Shown piece after piece: positions 1 to 6,135 of a stretch of DNA of 64,000 bases. The notes below the pieces were generated by a model, which was given only the letters and a program-made list of their open reading frames with translations, had not been told where the DNA came from and searched no databases. This stretch comes from Thalassospira lucentensis (GTDB lineage: Bacteria > Pseudomonadota > Alphaproteobacteria > Rhodospirillales > Thalassospiraceae): positions 62,001 through 126,000 of the forward strand of contig NZ_JAATOV010000006.1 in the NCBI RefSeq assembly GCF_011806425.1, in the 5' to 3' direction. The translations under genes and the position numbers were made by a program. Positions within the stretch are counted from its first letter, which is position 1. Each line of letters begins with the position of its first letter.

Positions 1-468
1 ATAGGGTTCGACTTCCTTGGTCGCCAGCATCTTTTGCATGGCGACACCGGTTGTGGCGGACGCCATCGACATGATGCTGCGCAAATAATCGGTTGAATCC
101 TGCACTGCATAGGCTGACGCTTGCGCCACCTTTTGATAGGCAACCCCGTTGGCCCCCGGAATGGCACCGTTCAATACCGCATGGTTGGTGGTGCCAACTG
201 CTTGAACGATTTGCGGGTTCAACGCGGTACTCAGCGGCGGGCTGTTATCTGCTGCCGGTTTGCTGCCGCCATCATCCCCATCCGCATCGCCACCGTCTTT
301 GGCTGCATCCGAACCACCATCGGCTGACTTTGGCTCTGTCGACCCTGACGCGCCGCCTGCACTTGCTGCGCCGGACGCATCTGAGTTTCCCGCGTCTCCG
401 TCCCCGGTATTACCTGCGGACGCCGGATTATTTGGGGGCGTTTTGTTTTCGGATTCTTCGTCTGCCAT
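1..468 (-). CDS. RebB-family R-body protein with long acidic/Gly-Ala-rich N-terminus (C-terminus cut by window edge)
   Basis: The reading frame starts at an ATG at 468, preceded by AGAGG, and stays open to base 1, giving 156 visible residues. Residues 1 to about 80 are low complexity, rich in Asp, Gly, Ala and Ser. From about residue 82 the sequence (PQIVQAVGTTNHAVLNGAIP, then AYQKVAQASAYAVQDS) follows the pattern of the other Reb proteins here: a short I-x-x-A-V-x-x-T-N start, a small-residue turn, then an Ala/Gln-rich helix. R-body proteins polymerise into a coiled cytoplasmic ribbon. This copy is the most divergent of the eight and lacks the shared ITDAVTQ string. It has no TCACA-N15-CGTC promoter of its own, so it may be read from the upstream reb gene at 583-840. 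The missing C-terminus prevents a length comparison. Confidence 0.75.
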   Translation of the reverse strand, partial: MADEESENKTPPNNPASAGNTGDGDAGNSDASGAASAGGASGSTEPKSADGGSDAAKDGGDADGDDGGSKPAADNSPPLSTALNPQIVQAVGTTNHAVLNGAIPGANGVAYQKVAQASAYAVQDSTDYLRSIMSMASATTGVAMQKMLATKEVEPY

Positions 469-582
469 AATGGACCTCTTTGCAGGTGGGCACTTTTACG
501 TGCAACGTTTTGTCTGACCGGCCGCAATGGGGTGTCTGGCCTGTCTACGTGCTGGGGTAATCAGGGTGTTGGGGCAAGTGGC

Positions 583-840
583 TTATTCCTTGCCGCCACC
601 GCCCATGCCGCCGCCCGATGTATCAAGGATCATCTTGCACGCGCTTGATGTCACGGCATTGCCAATCTGTTGCAGGCCGCCTTGTGTTTGCATGGCGTTT
701 TGCATCGAAAGACTGATGGAATGCGCCATTGTTTGATACACAAGTCCCATCGCCTGGGCTGGGGCTTCGCCCAGAACCTTGACGTTGGTTTGTGTCACGG
801 CGTCCGTGATTTGTGAATTTACAGGGGTGTTGTCTGCCAT
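583..840 (-). CDS. RebB-family R-body structural protein, short form (85 aa)
   Basis: This 85-residue protein begins MADNTPVNSQITDAVTQ, the hallmark opening of RebB-family proteins, followed by NVKVLGEAPAQAMG and an Ala/Met/Gln-rich helix. The C-terminus ends in a Gly-rich tail (GGGMGGGGKE). Compared with the usual 105-115 residues of RebA/RebB, it lacks the second conserved block (SQAATNQGV...). The ATG at 840 is chosen over an in-frame GTG at 846 because GAGGG sits 8 nt upstream of the ATG. It lies 58 bp downstream of the reb gene at 899-1222 with no terminator or promoter motif between them, so the two are probably cotranscribed. Role: probable subunit or modifier of the R-body ribbon, inferred from family and context. 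Confidence 0.88.
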   Translation of the reverse strand: MADNTPVNSQITDAVTQTNVKVLGEAPAQAMGLVYQTMAHSISLSMQNAMQTQGGLQQIGNAVTSSACKMILDTSGGGMGGGGKE

Positions 841-898
841 CTGCACGCCCTCAGTTTAAGTGACCATGGCCCGATGATGGATCGGACGGGTCAGGTGC

Positions 899-1222
899 CT
901 AGCGGCGGGTTGCTGCCAAAATAATCAAAAGGGGCAAAAGCGTATTGCTGTTATCAGAAGACCCCAGCTTCTTTGTCGCCATTGCACCGGCCATGGTGTT
1001 GGCGGAATAAAGCTGCATGACGCCCTGATTGGTCGCCGCCTGCGAACAGATCGATGACTGTTGCTGGGCCTGGACTGCGTTCTGGAACAGAATGGATGTC
1101 GAATGCGCAGCACTTTGATAAATCGCCCCCATCGCATTGGCTGGGGCCGATCCAAGAACACTTACCGAAGTTTGCGTAACTGCATCGGTAATTTGACCGT
1201 TTACCGGGGTTGGAATAGCCAT
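899..1222 (-). CDS. RebB-family R-body structural protein (107 aa)
   Basis: A canonical-length RebB protein: MAIPTPVNGQITDAVTQ at the N-terminus, a small-residue segment (GSAPANAMG), a long helix rich in Gln and Ala, the SQAATNQGVMQLYSANTMAG block, and a hydrophobic C-terminal stretch (LLPLLIILAATRR). The first 17 residues are identical to those of the protein at 3363-3686, so the two are likely products of a duplication. GGAGG lies 5-9 nt upstream of the ATG. A TCACA-N15-CGTC element lies 43 bp upstream of the start and is the likely promoter for this gene and those at 583 and 1. Confidence 0.93.
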   Translation of the reverse strand: MAIPTPVNGQITDAVTQTSVSVLGSAPANAMGAIYQSAAHSTSILFQNAVQAQQQSSICSQAATNQGVMQLYSANTMAGAMATKKLGSSDNSNTLLPLLIILAATRR

Positions 1223-1264
1223 TTTATCCTCCGAATAAGCGGTCCGTGTGACCGCACATCTTTT

Positions 1265-1288
1265 GACGCAAATTAAGAAGAATTGTGA
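1265..1288 (-). promoter_or_regulatory. Candidate ECF-sigma promoter (TCACA-N15-CGTC) for reb gene 899-1222
   Basis: On the minus strand TCACA (1288-1284) and CGTC (1268-1265) are separated by exactly 15 nt and lie 43 bp before the start codon. The same arrangement occurs five more times in the locus. CGTC is a typical -10 element of ECF sigma factors, and a TGTCACA-like -35 is known for some ECF groups. Confidence 0.7.
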
Positions 1289-1321
1289 TCAAATTTCGCC
1301 GGGTTATGTGCCGATCGGCCG

Positions 1322-1546
1322 CTAGCCTGCTTGTGCCGTGATCAAGGCAACCAGTTTGGATGTCGATGTGTTGACGACTTGCTGCATATTGCCTTGCACA
1401 AGCGATGCATTCTCCATCGCAAGGCCGGTGGCATGCGAATGCGATTGCAACGCCATGGCCACCGCCTGGGCCGGGCCTTCGCCCAGAACCTTGACGTTGG
1501 TTTGGGTCACCGCGTCGGTAATTTGTGCATTGACGATGTCATTCAT
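1322..1546 (-). CDS. RebB-family R-body protein, short form (74 aa)
   Basis: The protein starts MNDIVNAQITDAVTQTNVKVLG, the RebB opening motif without the usual five to seven leading residues. An Ala/Met/Gln/Ser-rich helix follows, and it ends TSTSKLVALITAQAG. At 74 residues it is the shortest Reb copy and lacks the SQAATNQG block. A strong GGAGG precedes the ATG by 5 nt, and the stop codon of a possible small upstream ORF lies inside that ribosome-binding region, so translation may be coupled. It is downstream of the reb genes at 1707 and 2015 in the same direction, so the promoter at 2643-2666 probably serves all of them. Confidence 0.9.
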   Translation of the reverse strand: MNDIVNAQITDAVTQTNVKVLGEGPAQAVAMALQSHSHATGLAMENASLVQGNMQQVVNTSTSKLVALITAQAG

Positions 1547-1548
1547 GG

Positions 1549-1686
1549 TTAACCTCCGTCGGCCCCTTCGGCATCTATTACGGCTTGTTCGCTAATTTCG
1601 GTACCGTCACCGATGAAACGGGCGTCAAGGCCGTCATACCAATTGACTTCTTCGTCTGCGTCCTCGCCCTGCGTTTCCGCCACCAC
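1549..1686 (-). CDS. Candidate small acidic protein between reb genes (about 45 aa)
   Basis: A frame open from 1806 to the stop at 1549 overlaps the reb gene at 1707-2003. A GTG at 1686, a few bases downstream of an AAAAGGC and just after the upstream reb stop codon, would give about 45 residues rich in Glu and Asp (for example ETQGEDADEEVNWYDGLDA). It fills the only 160-bp gap in this operon, and its stop lies in the ribosome-binding site of the next reb gene. I recognise no family. It could equally be untranslated spacer; the start is uncertain. Confidence 0.35.
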   Translation of the reverse strand: MVAETQGEDADEEVNWYDGLDARFIGDGTEISEQAVIDAEGADGG

Positions 1687-1706
1687 CGAGGCGCTGCCTT
1701 TTAAAT

Positions 1707-2003
1707 TTACTCCGAGCCGCGTGTCGTCTTTTGACGCACGTTCATCGGCGCTTCGGTAAAAAAATTTGGCTGACCTTCCTGGATCGAAAGCGTTGATTTC
1801 GCGCATTCCATGGTGGTGGCAAGACTTGCCACAGCCAGCTGCTGCTGCTCGTTGACCATATTGGCAAACAAGATGCCCTGGGCTTGCGCTTGCGACAGAT
1901 AGGACTGCATCGCGCCCATGGCCGCACCAGATCCGATGATTGTGGTGTTGGTCTGTGTGACGCTGTCGGTGATTTGTTCGTCGACTTTATCGGGATGTGA
2001 CAT
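1707..2003 (-). CDS. RebB-family R-body protein (98 aa)
   Basis: A RebB-like protein with a variant opening (DEQITDSVTQTNTTIIGSG), a helical Ala/Gln/Met segment (LSQAQAQGILFANMVNEQQQ) and an unusual polar C-terminus (EAPMNVRQKTTRGSE). It resembles the C-terminal domain of the next gene upstream (2015-2602), which also has ITDSV and a xxxLMANMV string, so these two form a subgroup. The spacing to the upstream gene is 11 bp, and AAGGAT precedes the ATG. Function as an R-body subunit is inferred from family. Confidence 0.87.
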   Translation of the reverse strand: MSHPDKVDEQITDSVTQTNTTIIGSGAAMGAMQSYLSQAQAQGILFANMVNEQQQLAVASLATTMECAKSTLSIQEGQPNFFTEAPMNVRQKTTRGSE

Positions 2004-2014
2004 GGTCGTGATCC

Positions 2015-2602
2015 TTACTGGTTACGCCGGTTCATGATTTGCTCGATGCTTTTGGACATGGTGGTCATGCCGATCATCGCGTTTTGCTTTTGACCAGACA
2101 CCATGTTGGCCATCAGAACGCTTTGTGATTGGACTTGTCCCAGCATGGATTGAAGTGCCGCATAGCTCGGCCCGATCCCAATGGTCGAAACACTGGTCAG
2201 CGCGACGCTATCGGTGATCTGGCTTGAAACCTGCGATGGCAAAAATTCTACCCCCTGGCCCTGACCAAAAGATTGTTCGGGCGGCGGTGCAGATTGGCGG
2301 TGTGGGGCATGTTGTCCGTGTTGCCCGTATTGCCCCTGCGCATGTGCCTGATGCCCCTGATGCGGATAATGTTCTTGCGGGTGCGCCGCATGAGAATGCT
2401 CGAAATGCTCCTGCTCATGACGATGCTCATCACCATAGTCGTAATGATACTCTGGGGGTTGTGCTGGGTGGCCCTCATGGGCTTCATAGGTCTCGTGCAC
2501 CTCGTGGTGCTCATGCTGCTGGGGTGGTGCGGATTTTGGCGATTGCGTCTTCTTTGCGCGCGTGCCGCTACGCGCTGGTTTGCCCGATGATGCGGATGGC
2601 AT
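2015..2602 (-). CDS. RebB-family protein with histidine-rich N-terminal extension (195 aa)
   Basis: Residues 1-28 are basic and Ser/Ala/Lys-rich. Residues 30-101 are a low-complexity tract with 20 histidines in 72 residues, mixed with Glu, Gln, Tyr and Gly. Residues 105-120 are a Pro/Gln linker. From about residue 125 there is a RebB-like domain (SSQITDSVALTSVSTIGIGP, then MANMVSGQKQNAMIGMTTMSKSIE). RebB proteins are normally 75-115 residues, so the first half is an accretion. His-rich tracts bind metals or change charge near pH 6-7; known R-bodies unroll on acidification, so a pH-sensing or metal-binding part in the ribbon is conceivable, but that is inference. GGAGAGGG precedes the ATG, and the gene heads an operon with its own TCACA-N15-CGTC promoter. 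Confidence 0.88.
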   Translation of the reverse strand: MPSASSGKPARSGTRAKKTQSPKSAPPQQHEHHEVHETYEAHEGHPAQPPEYHYDYGDEHRHEQEHFEHSHAAHPQEHYPHQGHQAHAQGQYGQHGQHAPHRQSAPPPEQSFGQGQGVEFLPSQVSSQITDSVALTSVSTIGIGPSYAALQSMLGQVQSQSVLMANMVSGQKQNAMIGMTTMSKSIEQIMNRRNQ

Positions 2603-2642
2603 GGCCCTCTCCTTGGCTGGCGAAATTGGGTCTTATCGATAT

Positions 2643-2666
2643 GACGCGCGCGCAGTTGTTTTGTGA
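2643..2666 (-). promoter_or_regulatory. Candidate ECF-sigma promoter (TCACA-N15-CGTC) for the His-rich reb operon
   Basis: TCACA (2666-2662) and CGTC (2646-2643) on the minus strand, 15 nt apart, lie 41 bp before the start of the gene at 2602. The -35 begins only 2 bp after the T-tract of the preceding terminator, which makes a compact unit boundary. Confidence 0.7.
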
Positions 2667-2668
2667 TG

Positions 2669-2700
2669 AAAAAAGCCCGGCAAGCTTGCGCATGCCGGGC
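2669..2700 (-). terminator. Rho-independent terminator of reb gene 2728-3063
   Basis: On the minus strand GCCCGGCA pairs with TGCCGGGC around a 10-nt loop and is followed at once by six T residues (2674-2669). It lies 27 bp after the stop of the upstream reb gene. Confidence 0.85.
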
Positions 2701-2727
2701 GGTATGGCGGCGAAACCCAATGTGGTG

Positions 2728-3063
2728 TTACGACACGGCGGTACCGGTCGTTGCCTTAAGTGCTGACAACAGCGAAAGCATGTTGTCAGGCACGTCGCTT
2801 GCGGCGAGTTTGGACGTGGCAACGGCACCGGCCATGGTATCGACCGAATAAACCTGAATGACGCCCTGGTTGGTTGCGGCCTGTGACGAGATGCCGACCT
2901 GCTGCTGCGTGCTGACGGCGTTCTCATAAAGAATGCCATGTGAATGCGCCAGCGACTGGAACAGCGAGCCCATGGCCATGGCAGGTGCATCACCCAAGAC
3001 CTTAACGTTGGACTGGGTTACTGCATCCGTGATCATGCCATTGACCGGAGTGTTATCAGCCAT
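2728..3063 (-). CDS. RebB-family R-body structural protein (111 aa)
   Basis: A full-length RebB protein: MADNTPVNGMITDAVTQSNV, the GDAPAMAMGSLFQSLAHSHG helix, the STQQQVGISSQAATNQGV block, YSVDTMAGAVATSKLA, and the C-terminal DVPDNMLSLLSAL. It is closest to the protein at 3363-3686, with long shared stretches including DVPDNMLSLL. It has its own promoter motif at 3138-3161 and its own terminator, so it appears monocistronic, which may allow high expression of a main structural subunit. AGGAG lies 6-7 nt before the ATG. Confidence 0.94.
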   Translation of the reverse strand: MADNTPVNGMITDAVTQSNVKVLGDAPAMAMGSLFQSLAHSHGILYENAVSTQQQVGISSQAATNQGVIQVYSVDTMAGAVATSKLAASDVPDNMLSLLSALKATTGTAVS

Positions 3064-3137
3064 TTTGTATCTCCTGGTTGCCTAAAGAAGTGCCGGAATC
3101 CGGCCCTTTTCCGCTTGGTTTGCGGGATCAGTCAGAT

Positions 3138-3161
3138 GACGGGGGGCCTGATCTGTTGTGA
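3138..3161 (-). promoter_or_regulatory. Candidate ECF-sigma promoter (TCACA-N15-CGTC) for reb gene 2728-3063
   Basis: TCACA (3161-3157) and CGTC (3141-3138) on the minus strand with a 15-nt spacer, 75 bp upstream of the start codon. The spacer includes a C-rich run. Confidence 0.7.
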
Positions 3162-3258
3162 CGGAACTTTGCAAAAACCTGATCGGTGCGATTTCGCCGA
3201 TATGGCGTTTGCCTTTGCGATTTTAGCCAGTCGACGTTTAAGCCTGTCGACAACGAAT

Positions 3259-3293
3259 ATCGGGCGGTCGCTGATGGAAGGCGACCGCCCGAT
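3259..3293. repeat. Perfect 13-bp inverted repeat downstream of reb gene 3363-3686
   Basis: ATCGGGCGGTCGC and its exact complement flank a 9-nt loop, 70-100 bp after the stop codon at 3363. No T-tract follows on either strand, so it could be an atypical terminator, an RNA 3'-end stabiliser, or a protein-binding site. Confidence 0.55.
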
Positions 3294-3362
3294 TCAAGCT
3301 CATCCATTGGGGGGAAATCCGTTTCGCGATCACCCTGGCATCAGCCGGGCCCAGAAACGCGA

Positions 3363-3686
3363 TTAGCCTTTGGTCGCTTGAAGCGCGGTCAGAAGCGACA
3401 GCATGTTGTCGGGCACGTCGCTTTTCGCGATTTTCGCGGTTGCAACCGAATCTGCCATCGTATCGACCGAATAGATCTGGATGACGCCCTGGTTGGTTGC
3501 GGCCTGGGACGTAATGCCAAGCTGCTGCTGTGCGCTGACAGAGTTCTCATAAAGGATGCCGGTCGAGTGGGCCAAAGACTGGAAGATTGAGCCCATTGCC
3601 ATTGCCGGCGCATCGCCCAAAACTTTCACATTTGCCTGCGTGACCGCATCAGTGATCTGACCATTTACGGGGGTCGGAATCGCCAT
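3363..3686 (-). CDS. RebB-family R-body structural protein (107 aa)
   Basis: A full-length RebB protein starting MAIPTPVNGQITDAVTQ, with GDAPAMAMGSIFQSLAHSTG, the SQAATNQGV block and the C-terminal SDVPDNMLSLLTALQATKG. It shares its first 17 residues with the protein at 899-1222 and most of the rest with 2728-3063, so it looks like the hub of this paralogue set. AAGGAG precedes the ATG. It stands alone between the sigma gene and the next reb unit, with a promoter motif at 3772-3795 and a hairpin downstream. Confidence 0.94.
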   Translation of the reverse strand: MAIPTPVNGQITDAVTQANVKVLGDAPAMAMGSIFQSLAHSTGILYENSVSAQQQLGITSQAATNQGVIQIYSVDTMADSVATAKIAKSDVPDNMLSLLTALQATKG

Positions 3687-3771
3687 TGTAAAGTCTCCTT
3701 CGTCTACTGTGCTGTGTGTGCTGCGGGGTTGTGATCCTGACGGGGTTTCGCCGTCCCGTTTTCAGTACTAA

Positions 3772-3795
3772 GACGCTTGGTGTTTGGGGTTGTGA
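3772..3795 (-). promoter_or_regulatory. Candidate ECF-sigma promoter (TCACA-N15-CGTC) for reb gene 3363-3686
   Basis: TCACA (3795-3791) and CGTC (3775-3772) on the minus strand, spacer 15 nt, 86 bp upstream of the start codon and just after the sigma-factor stop codon. Confidence 0.7.
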
Positions 3796-3820
3796 CGCGT
3801 CTTTTAAATTTATTTGTGCC

Positions 3821-5101
3821 TTATTGGATGTCGGCATCTTTTAGGTGGTCGCGCGCCAGTTGGACGCGTTTACGGACCGCACAATTGCTTAGACCCAACG
3901 CCTTGGCGATGTCGTCATAGCTGCGATCTTGCACGCACCGCATCAAAAGCGGCTTGCGTAATTTCTCCGGAAGATCCCCTAAAACCGTATCAAGTTGATC
4001 CAGCTTCTCGTTGGTCAAAAACGATTCTTCGGGGCTGGGGACCACGGGCGGGCTGATCGGCGATGCCGGGGCCTCGGTGGCGCCGTGGGTTTCTTCTTTA
4101 TATTCGGCTTTGCGGCGGTTTTGCCGGTGCAAATCAATGCAGGCATTGTGCACGATGCGCGACAACCAGGCGCGATGATTGCGGATTTCATCCATTGATG
4201 CTTCGAACTTGGTCGATGCTTTGACCATCGCTTCGGACAGGGCATCTTGCGCATCATCCATATTGCCCGACATCAGTTTCAAACACTGTTTTAGCAAAAC
4301 ATCCTGCTGCTCAATCCAAAGTGGCCAGAAATTCGGCGCTGCCGGTCCGAGTTCGACGGCCAAATCTGCCGCCAATTCCGCGCCAAGCTCGTCGGCAAAA
4401 TCGGAAAAAGCATCACGGCCACCATCCGGGTCAAGGTTCGGCGTGGTCGGTTGGCTCGGCCATGGGGCGCGGTTATTTGGTTGGCTTGGTTGAGTTGGCT
4501 GCGGCGGCGTGGGCGTTGCCGAAACATCGCCATAGCCCAATCCACCCGGCAACAAACCGCGCAGCGCATCAAGCGGGCTGACCTGCGATCCATCCTGATA
4601 GCCCGGCAGGGCACTGGCAATGATGTCTTCCGGGCGCGGACCGCCGCGTGATGGCTCCAGTCCCGGAAAACCCGCCAGCGGATTAAAATCGGCCGGATAG
4701 CCCGGCGGTGGGCCGCGATGCGCCTGCGGGCTGGCAGAATGTGGTGCGGGTGTTGGCTGCGCCGGGGCGTTCAAAGACGCCTTAAAATCAGGCGCGGCAT
4801 CCGCGGTTTTGGCTGTGTTTGGCGCATTGGGTATTTCGGGCGCTTGGGGCACGTCGTGTGCGGGGGCGGCCAAAAGGTCTTCAATGTCGGGATCGGGTTG
4901 CGCTTTAAGGTGCTGAAGCTTGCTAAGATAATCTTCGGCGACGCGGGCGCGCTGGTCAGGTTTCAGGCGTGACCAAATCGGGGTGACTTTGTCATCGTCG
5001 CCCAGCGCGTGATTCAAGGTTTCCTCAAGACTGCGCGCAAACCGCAGTTCTGCCTCTGTGAAGTTCACCTCATCCTGTCGCGTATTCTTTTCATTTTGCA
5101 C
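3821..5101 (-). CDS. ECF-like RNA polymerase sigma factor with long N-terminal extension, R-body regulator candidate
   Basis: The last 170 residues form a sigma-70 family core: region 2 at about 258-330 (QCLKLMSGNMDDAQDALSEA, then HRAWLSRIVHNACIDLHRQN) and region 4 at about 366-424 (LPEKLRKPLLMRC, YDDIAKALGLSNCAVRKRVQ), without regions 1 or 3, as in ECF factors. The first 257 residues are extra: a charged helical part (1-75), a Pro/Ala/Gln-rich linker (80-225) and an acidic helix (229-252). ECF factors are usually about 180-200 residues. The GTG at 5101 is used because GGAGGG lies 7 nt upstream and no better in-frame start exists. It sits inside the reb locus, and the motif TCACA-N15-CGTC precedes it and the reb genes, so it probably activates them and itself. 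No anti-sigma gene is seen; the N-terminal region may do that job. Confidence 0.9.
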   Translation of the reverse strand: MQNEKNTRQDEVNFTEAELRFARSLEETLNHALGDDDKVTPIWSRLKPDQRARVAEDYLSKLQHLKAQPDPDIEDLLAAPAHDVPQAPEIPNAPNTAKTADAAPDFKASLNAPAQPTPAPHSASPQAHRGPPPGYPADFNPLAGFPGLEPSRGGPRPEDIIASALPGYQDGSQVSPLDALRGLLPGGLGYGDVSATPTPPQPTQPSQPNNRAPWPSQPTTPNLDPDGGRDAFSDFADELGAELAADLAVELGPAAPNFWPLWIEQQDVLLKQCLKLMSGNMDDAQDALSEAMVKASTKFEASMDEIRNHRAWLSRIVHNACIDLHRQNRRKAEYKEETHGATEAPASPISPPVVPSPEESFLTNEKLDQLDTVLGDLPEKLRKPLLMRCVQDRSYDDIAKALGLSNCAVRKRVQLARDHLKDADIQ

Positions 5102-5143
5102 GTTGGATCCCTCCAGTTGACGATTGCAACCTTAGGCTGATTG

Positions 5144-5160
5144 ATGGTTATCGTAACCAT
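5144..5160. promoter_or_regulatory. Perfect palindrome (ATGGTTA-TCG-TAACCAT) at the expected sigma-gene transcription start
   Basis: A 7-3-7 inverted repeat lies directly downstream of the CGTC element at 5167-5164, exactly where RNA polymerase should start transcription of the sigma gene. The TGGT...ACCA core recalls GntR-type operators, but the cognate repressor is not in the window. Confidence 0.5.
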
Positions 5161-5163
5161 TAT

Positions 5164-5187
5164 GACGCGTGATCTGAAAAATTGTGA
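5164..5187 (-). promoter_or_regulatory. Candidate autoregulated promoter (TCACA-N15-CGTC) of the sigma gene
   Basis: TCACA (5187-5183) and CGTC (5167-5164) on the minus strand with a 15-nt spacer, 63 bp before the GTG start. An AT-rich stretch at about 5190-5212 lies just upstream of the -35, in the place of an UP element. Confidence 0.72.
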
Positions 5188-5350
5188 ACATAATATTTAA
5201 ATACTATTTAAGGTTGTAGTTTAAGAACGCATCCAGATCAGGCGCACGCGGCCCAAACAGCCCAAGCGGCCAAAGTGACCGTCTCAGCATCAGGGGCGAG
5301 GACGTTTTAAGTGGCGGTTTCTGTGATGTCGGGCATAAGCCCGCAGTTCG

Positions 5351-5400
5351 CCGGTCGTTGCCGGTCGTTGCCGGTCCTTCCCAGTCTTTCCCGGTCCTTC
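5351..5400. repeat. Five tandem 10-bp repeats upstream of the sigma gene
   Basis: Two copies of CCGGTCGTTG are followed by CCGGTCCTTC, CCAGTCTTTC and CCGGTCCTTC, all contiguous. The period equals about one DNA helical turn. The array lies in the 443-bp gene-free stretch 5102-5544, about 160 bp upstream of the sigma promoter. Apart from this array, the promoter and the palindrome, I see no gene in that stretch. Confidence 0.75.
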
Positions 5401-5544
5401 CCCTCGGCCTGCCGATCACGGGGCAGAGGGGTAAAGGTGTAACGTCCCTTTTTTTCCGGGCATTCCGACCAGCATTCTATGGGCTGGATCGGTGTAGGCG
5501 ATGGCGTGCGAGTGCGTCGGCGTCGTGCATGTCCGGGCCGTCGA

Positions 5545-6135
5545 TTACGCGCCGCCACCCTTTACGTGTGTATTGGCATTGCCGTTTACATTGCCATTCG
5601 CGTCCACGTTCGCATGTCCGTTCGCCCCGGCATTGGCACCACCATCGCTTCCCGCCGCGCCATCTTGGCTTTCCGCCGTCTCGTTGGTTTCGTCATCGCG
5701 GGGCAGGGACTGCAAAATCGCTTCTTCCACGCGCGCTGCAAGAACCTGCATGCGCTGTTCGATTTCCTGATTGATGATGTTGCGAAGTTCATTGGCAATA
5801 TCAAACATCACCTGATTGGCCGCACCGGCCGCCGGATGTGCATTCATATAGGGTGCTCCCTGTGCTGGTGGCTGTGTTTGCGGCTGGGCATGCGGCTGAG
5901 CAGCCGGGTTCGCGCCCCCACGATTGGGCGCCCCCAACGGGGCCTGCGTGCCGGCTTTGACGCTGTCGGCATGCGCACTGATGGTATAGCGCTGATCAAG
6001 AACCTGGGCGCGGGCCCGTTCGGCCGCTTGGGTCATGGCTTCTTGGGTGGCCATATATTCCTGATTAAACGCCTTTCTGACCGCGTCTTTGCGATTGCTG
6101 GCCGTATCAATGCCCGCTTGCGCCGGACCTGACAT
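5545..6135 (-). CDS. Unrecognised protein of the R-body locus (196 aa), translationally coupled
   Basis: The ATG at 6135 overlaps the upstream stop (TAATG), so it is coupled to the 558-residue protein. Residues 1-60 are charged and helical. Residues 65-100 are a Pro/Gln/Ala/His-rich linker. Residues about 108-145 contain a helix (FDIANELRNIINQEIEQRMQ) whose Asn/Gln spacing is compatible with a coiled coil. The last 50 residues are Asn/Gly/Ala-rich with repeated GN, AN and VN dipeptides. There is no signal peptide or membrane segment, so it is likely cytoplasmic. I do not recognise a family. Its place between the sigma gene and the first promoter suggests an accessory or assembly role for R-bodies. 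Confidence 0.8.
   Translation of the reverse strand: MSGPAQAGIDTASNRKDAVRKAFNQEYMATQEAMTQAAERARAQVLDQRYTISAHADSVKAGTQAPLGAPNRGGANPAAQPHAQPQTQPPAQGAPYMNAHPAAGAANQVMFDIANELRNIINQEIEQRMQVLAARVEEAILQSLPRDDETNETAESQDGAAGSDGGANAGANGHANVDANGNVNGNANTHVKGGGA

Noticed and set aside
2224-2766. Plus-strand frames of 88-180 codons opposite the His-rich reb gene
   Set aside because: They mirror the His/Gln codon repeats of the reb gene, overlap a terminator and promoter, and lack ribosome-binding sites.
5204-5558. Two minus-strand frames (71 and 83 codons) across the 10-bp repeats
   Set aside because: They are Arg/Pro-rich, run through the repeat array, have no ribosome-binding site and no family features.
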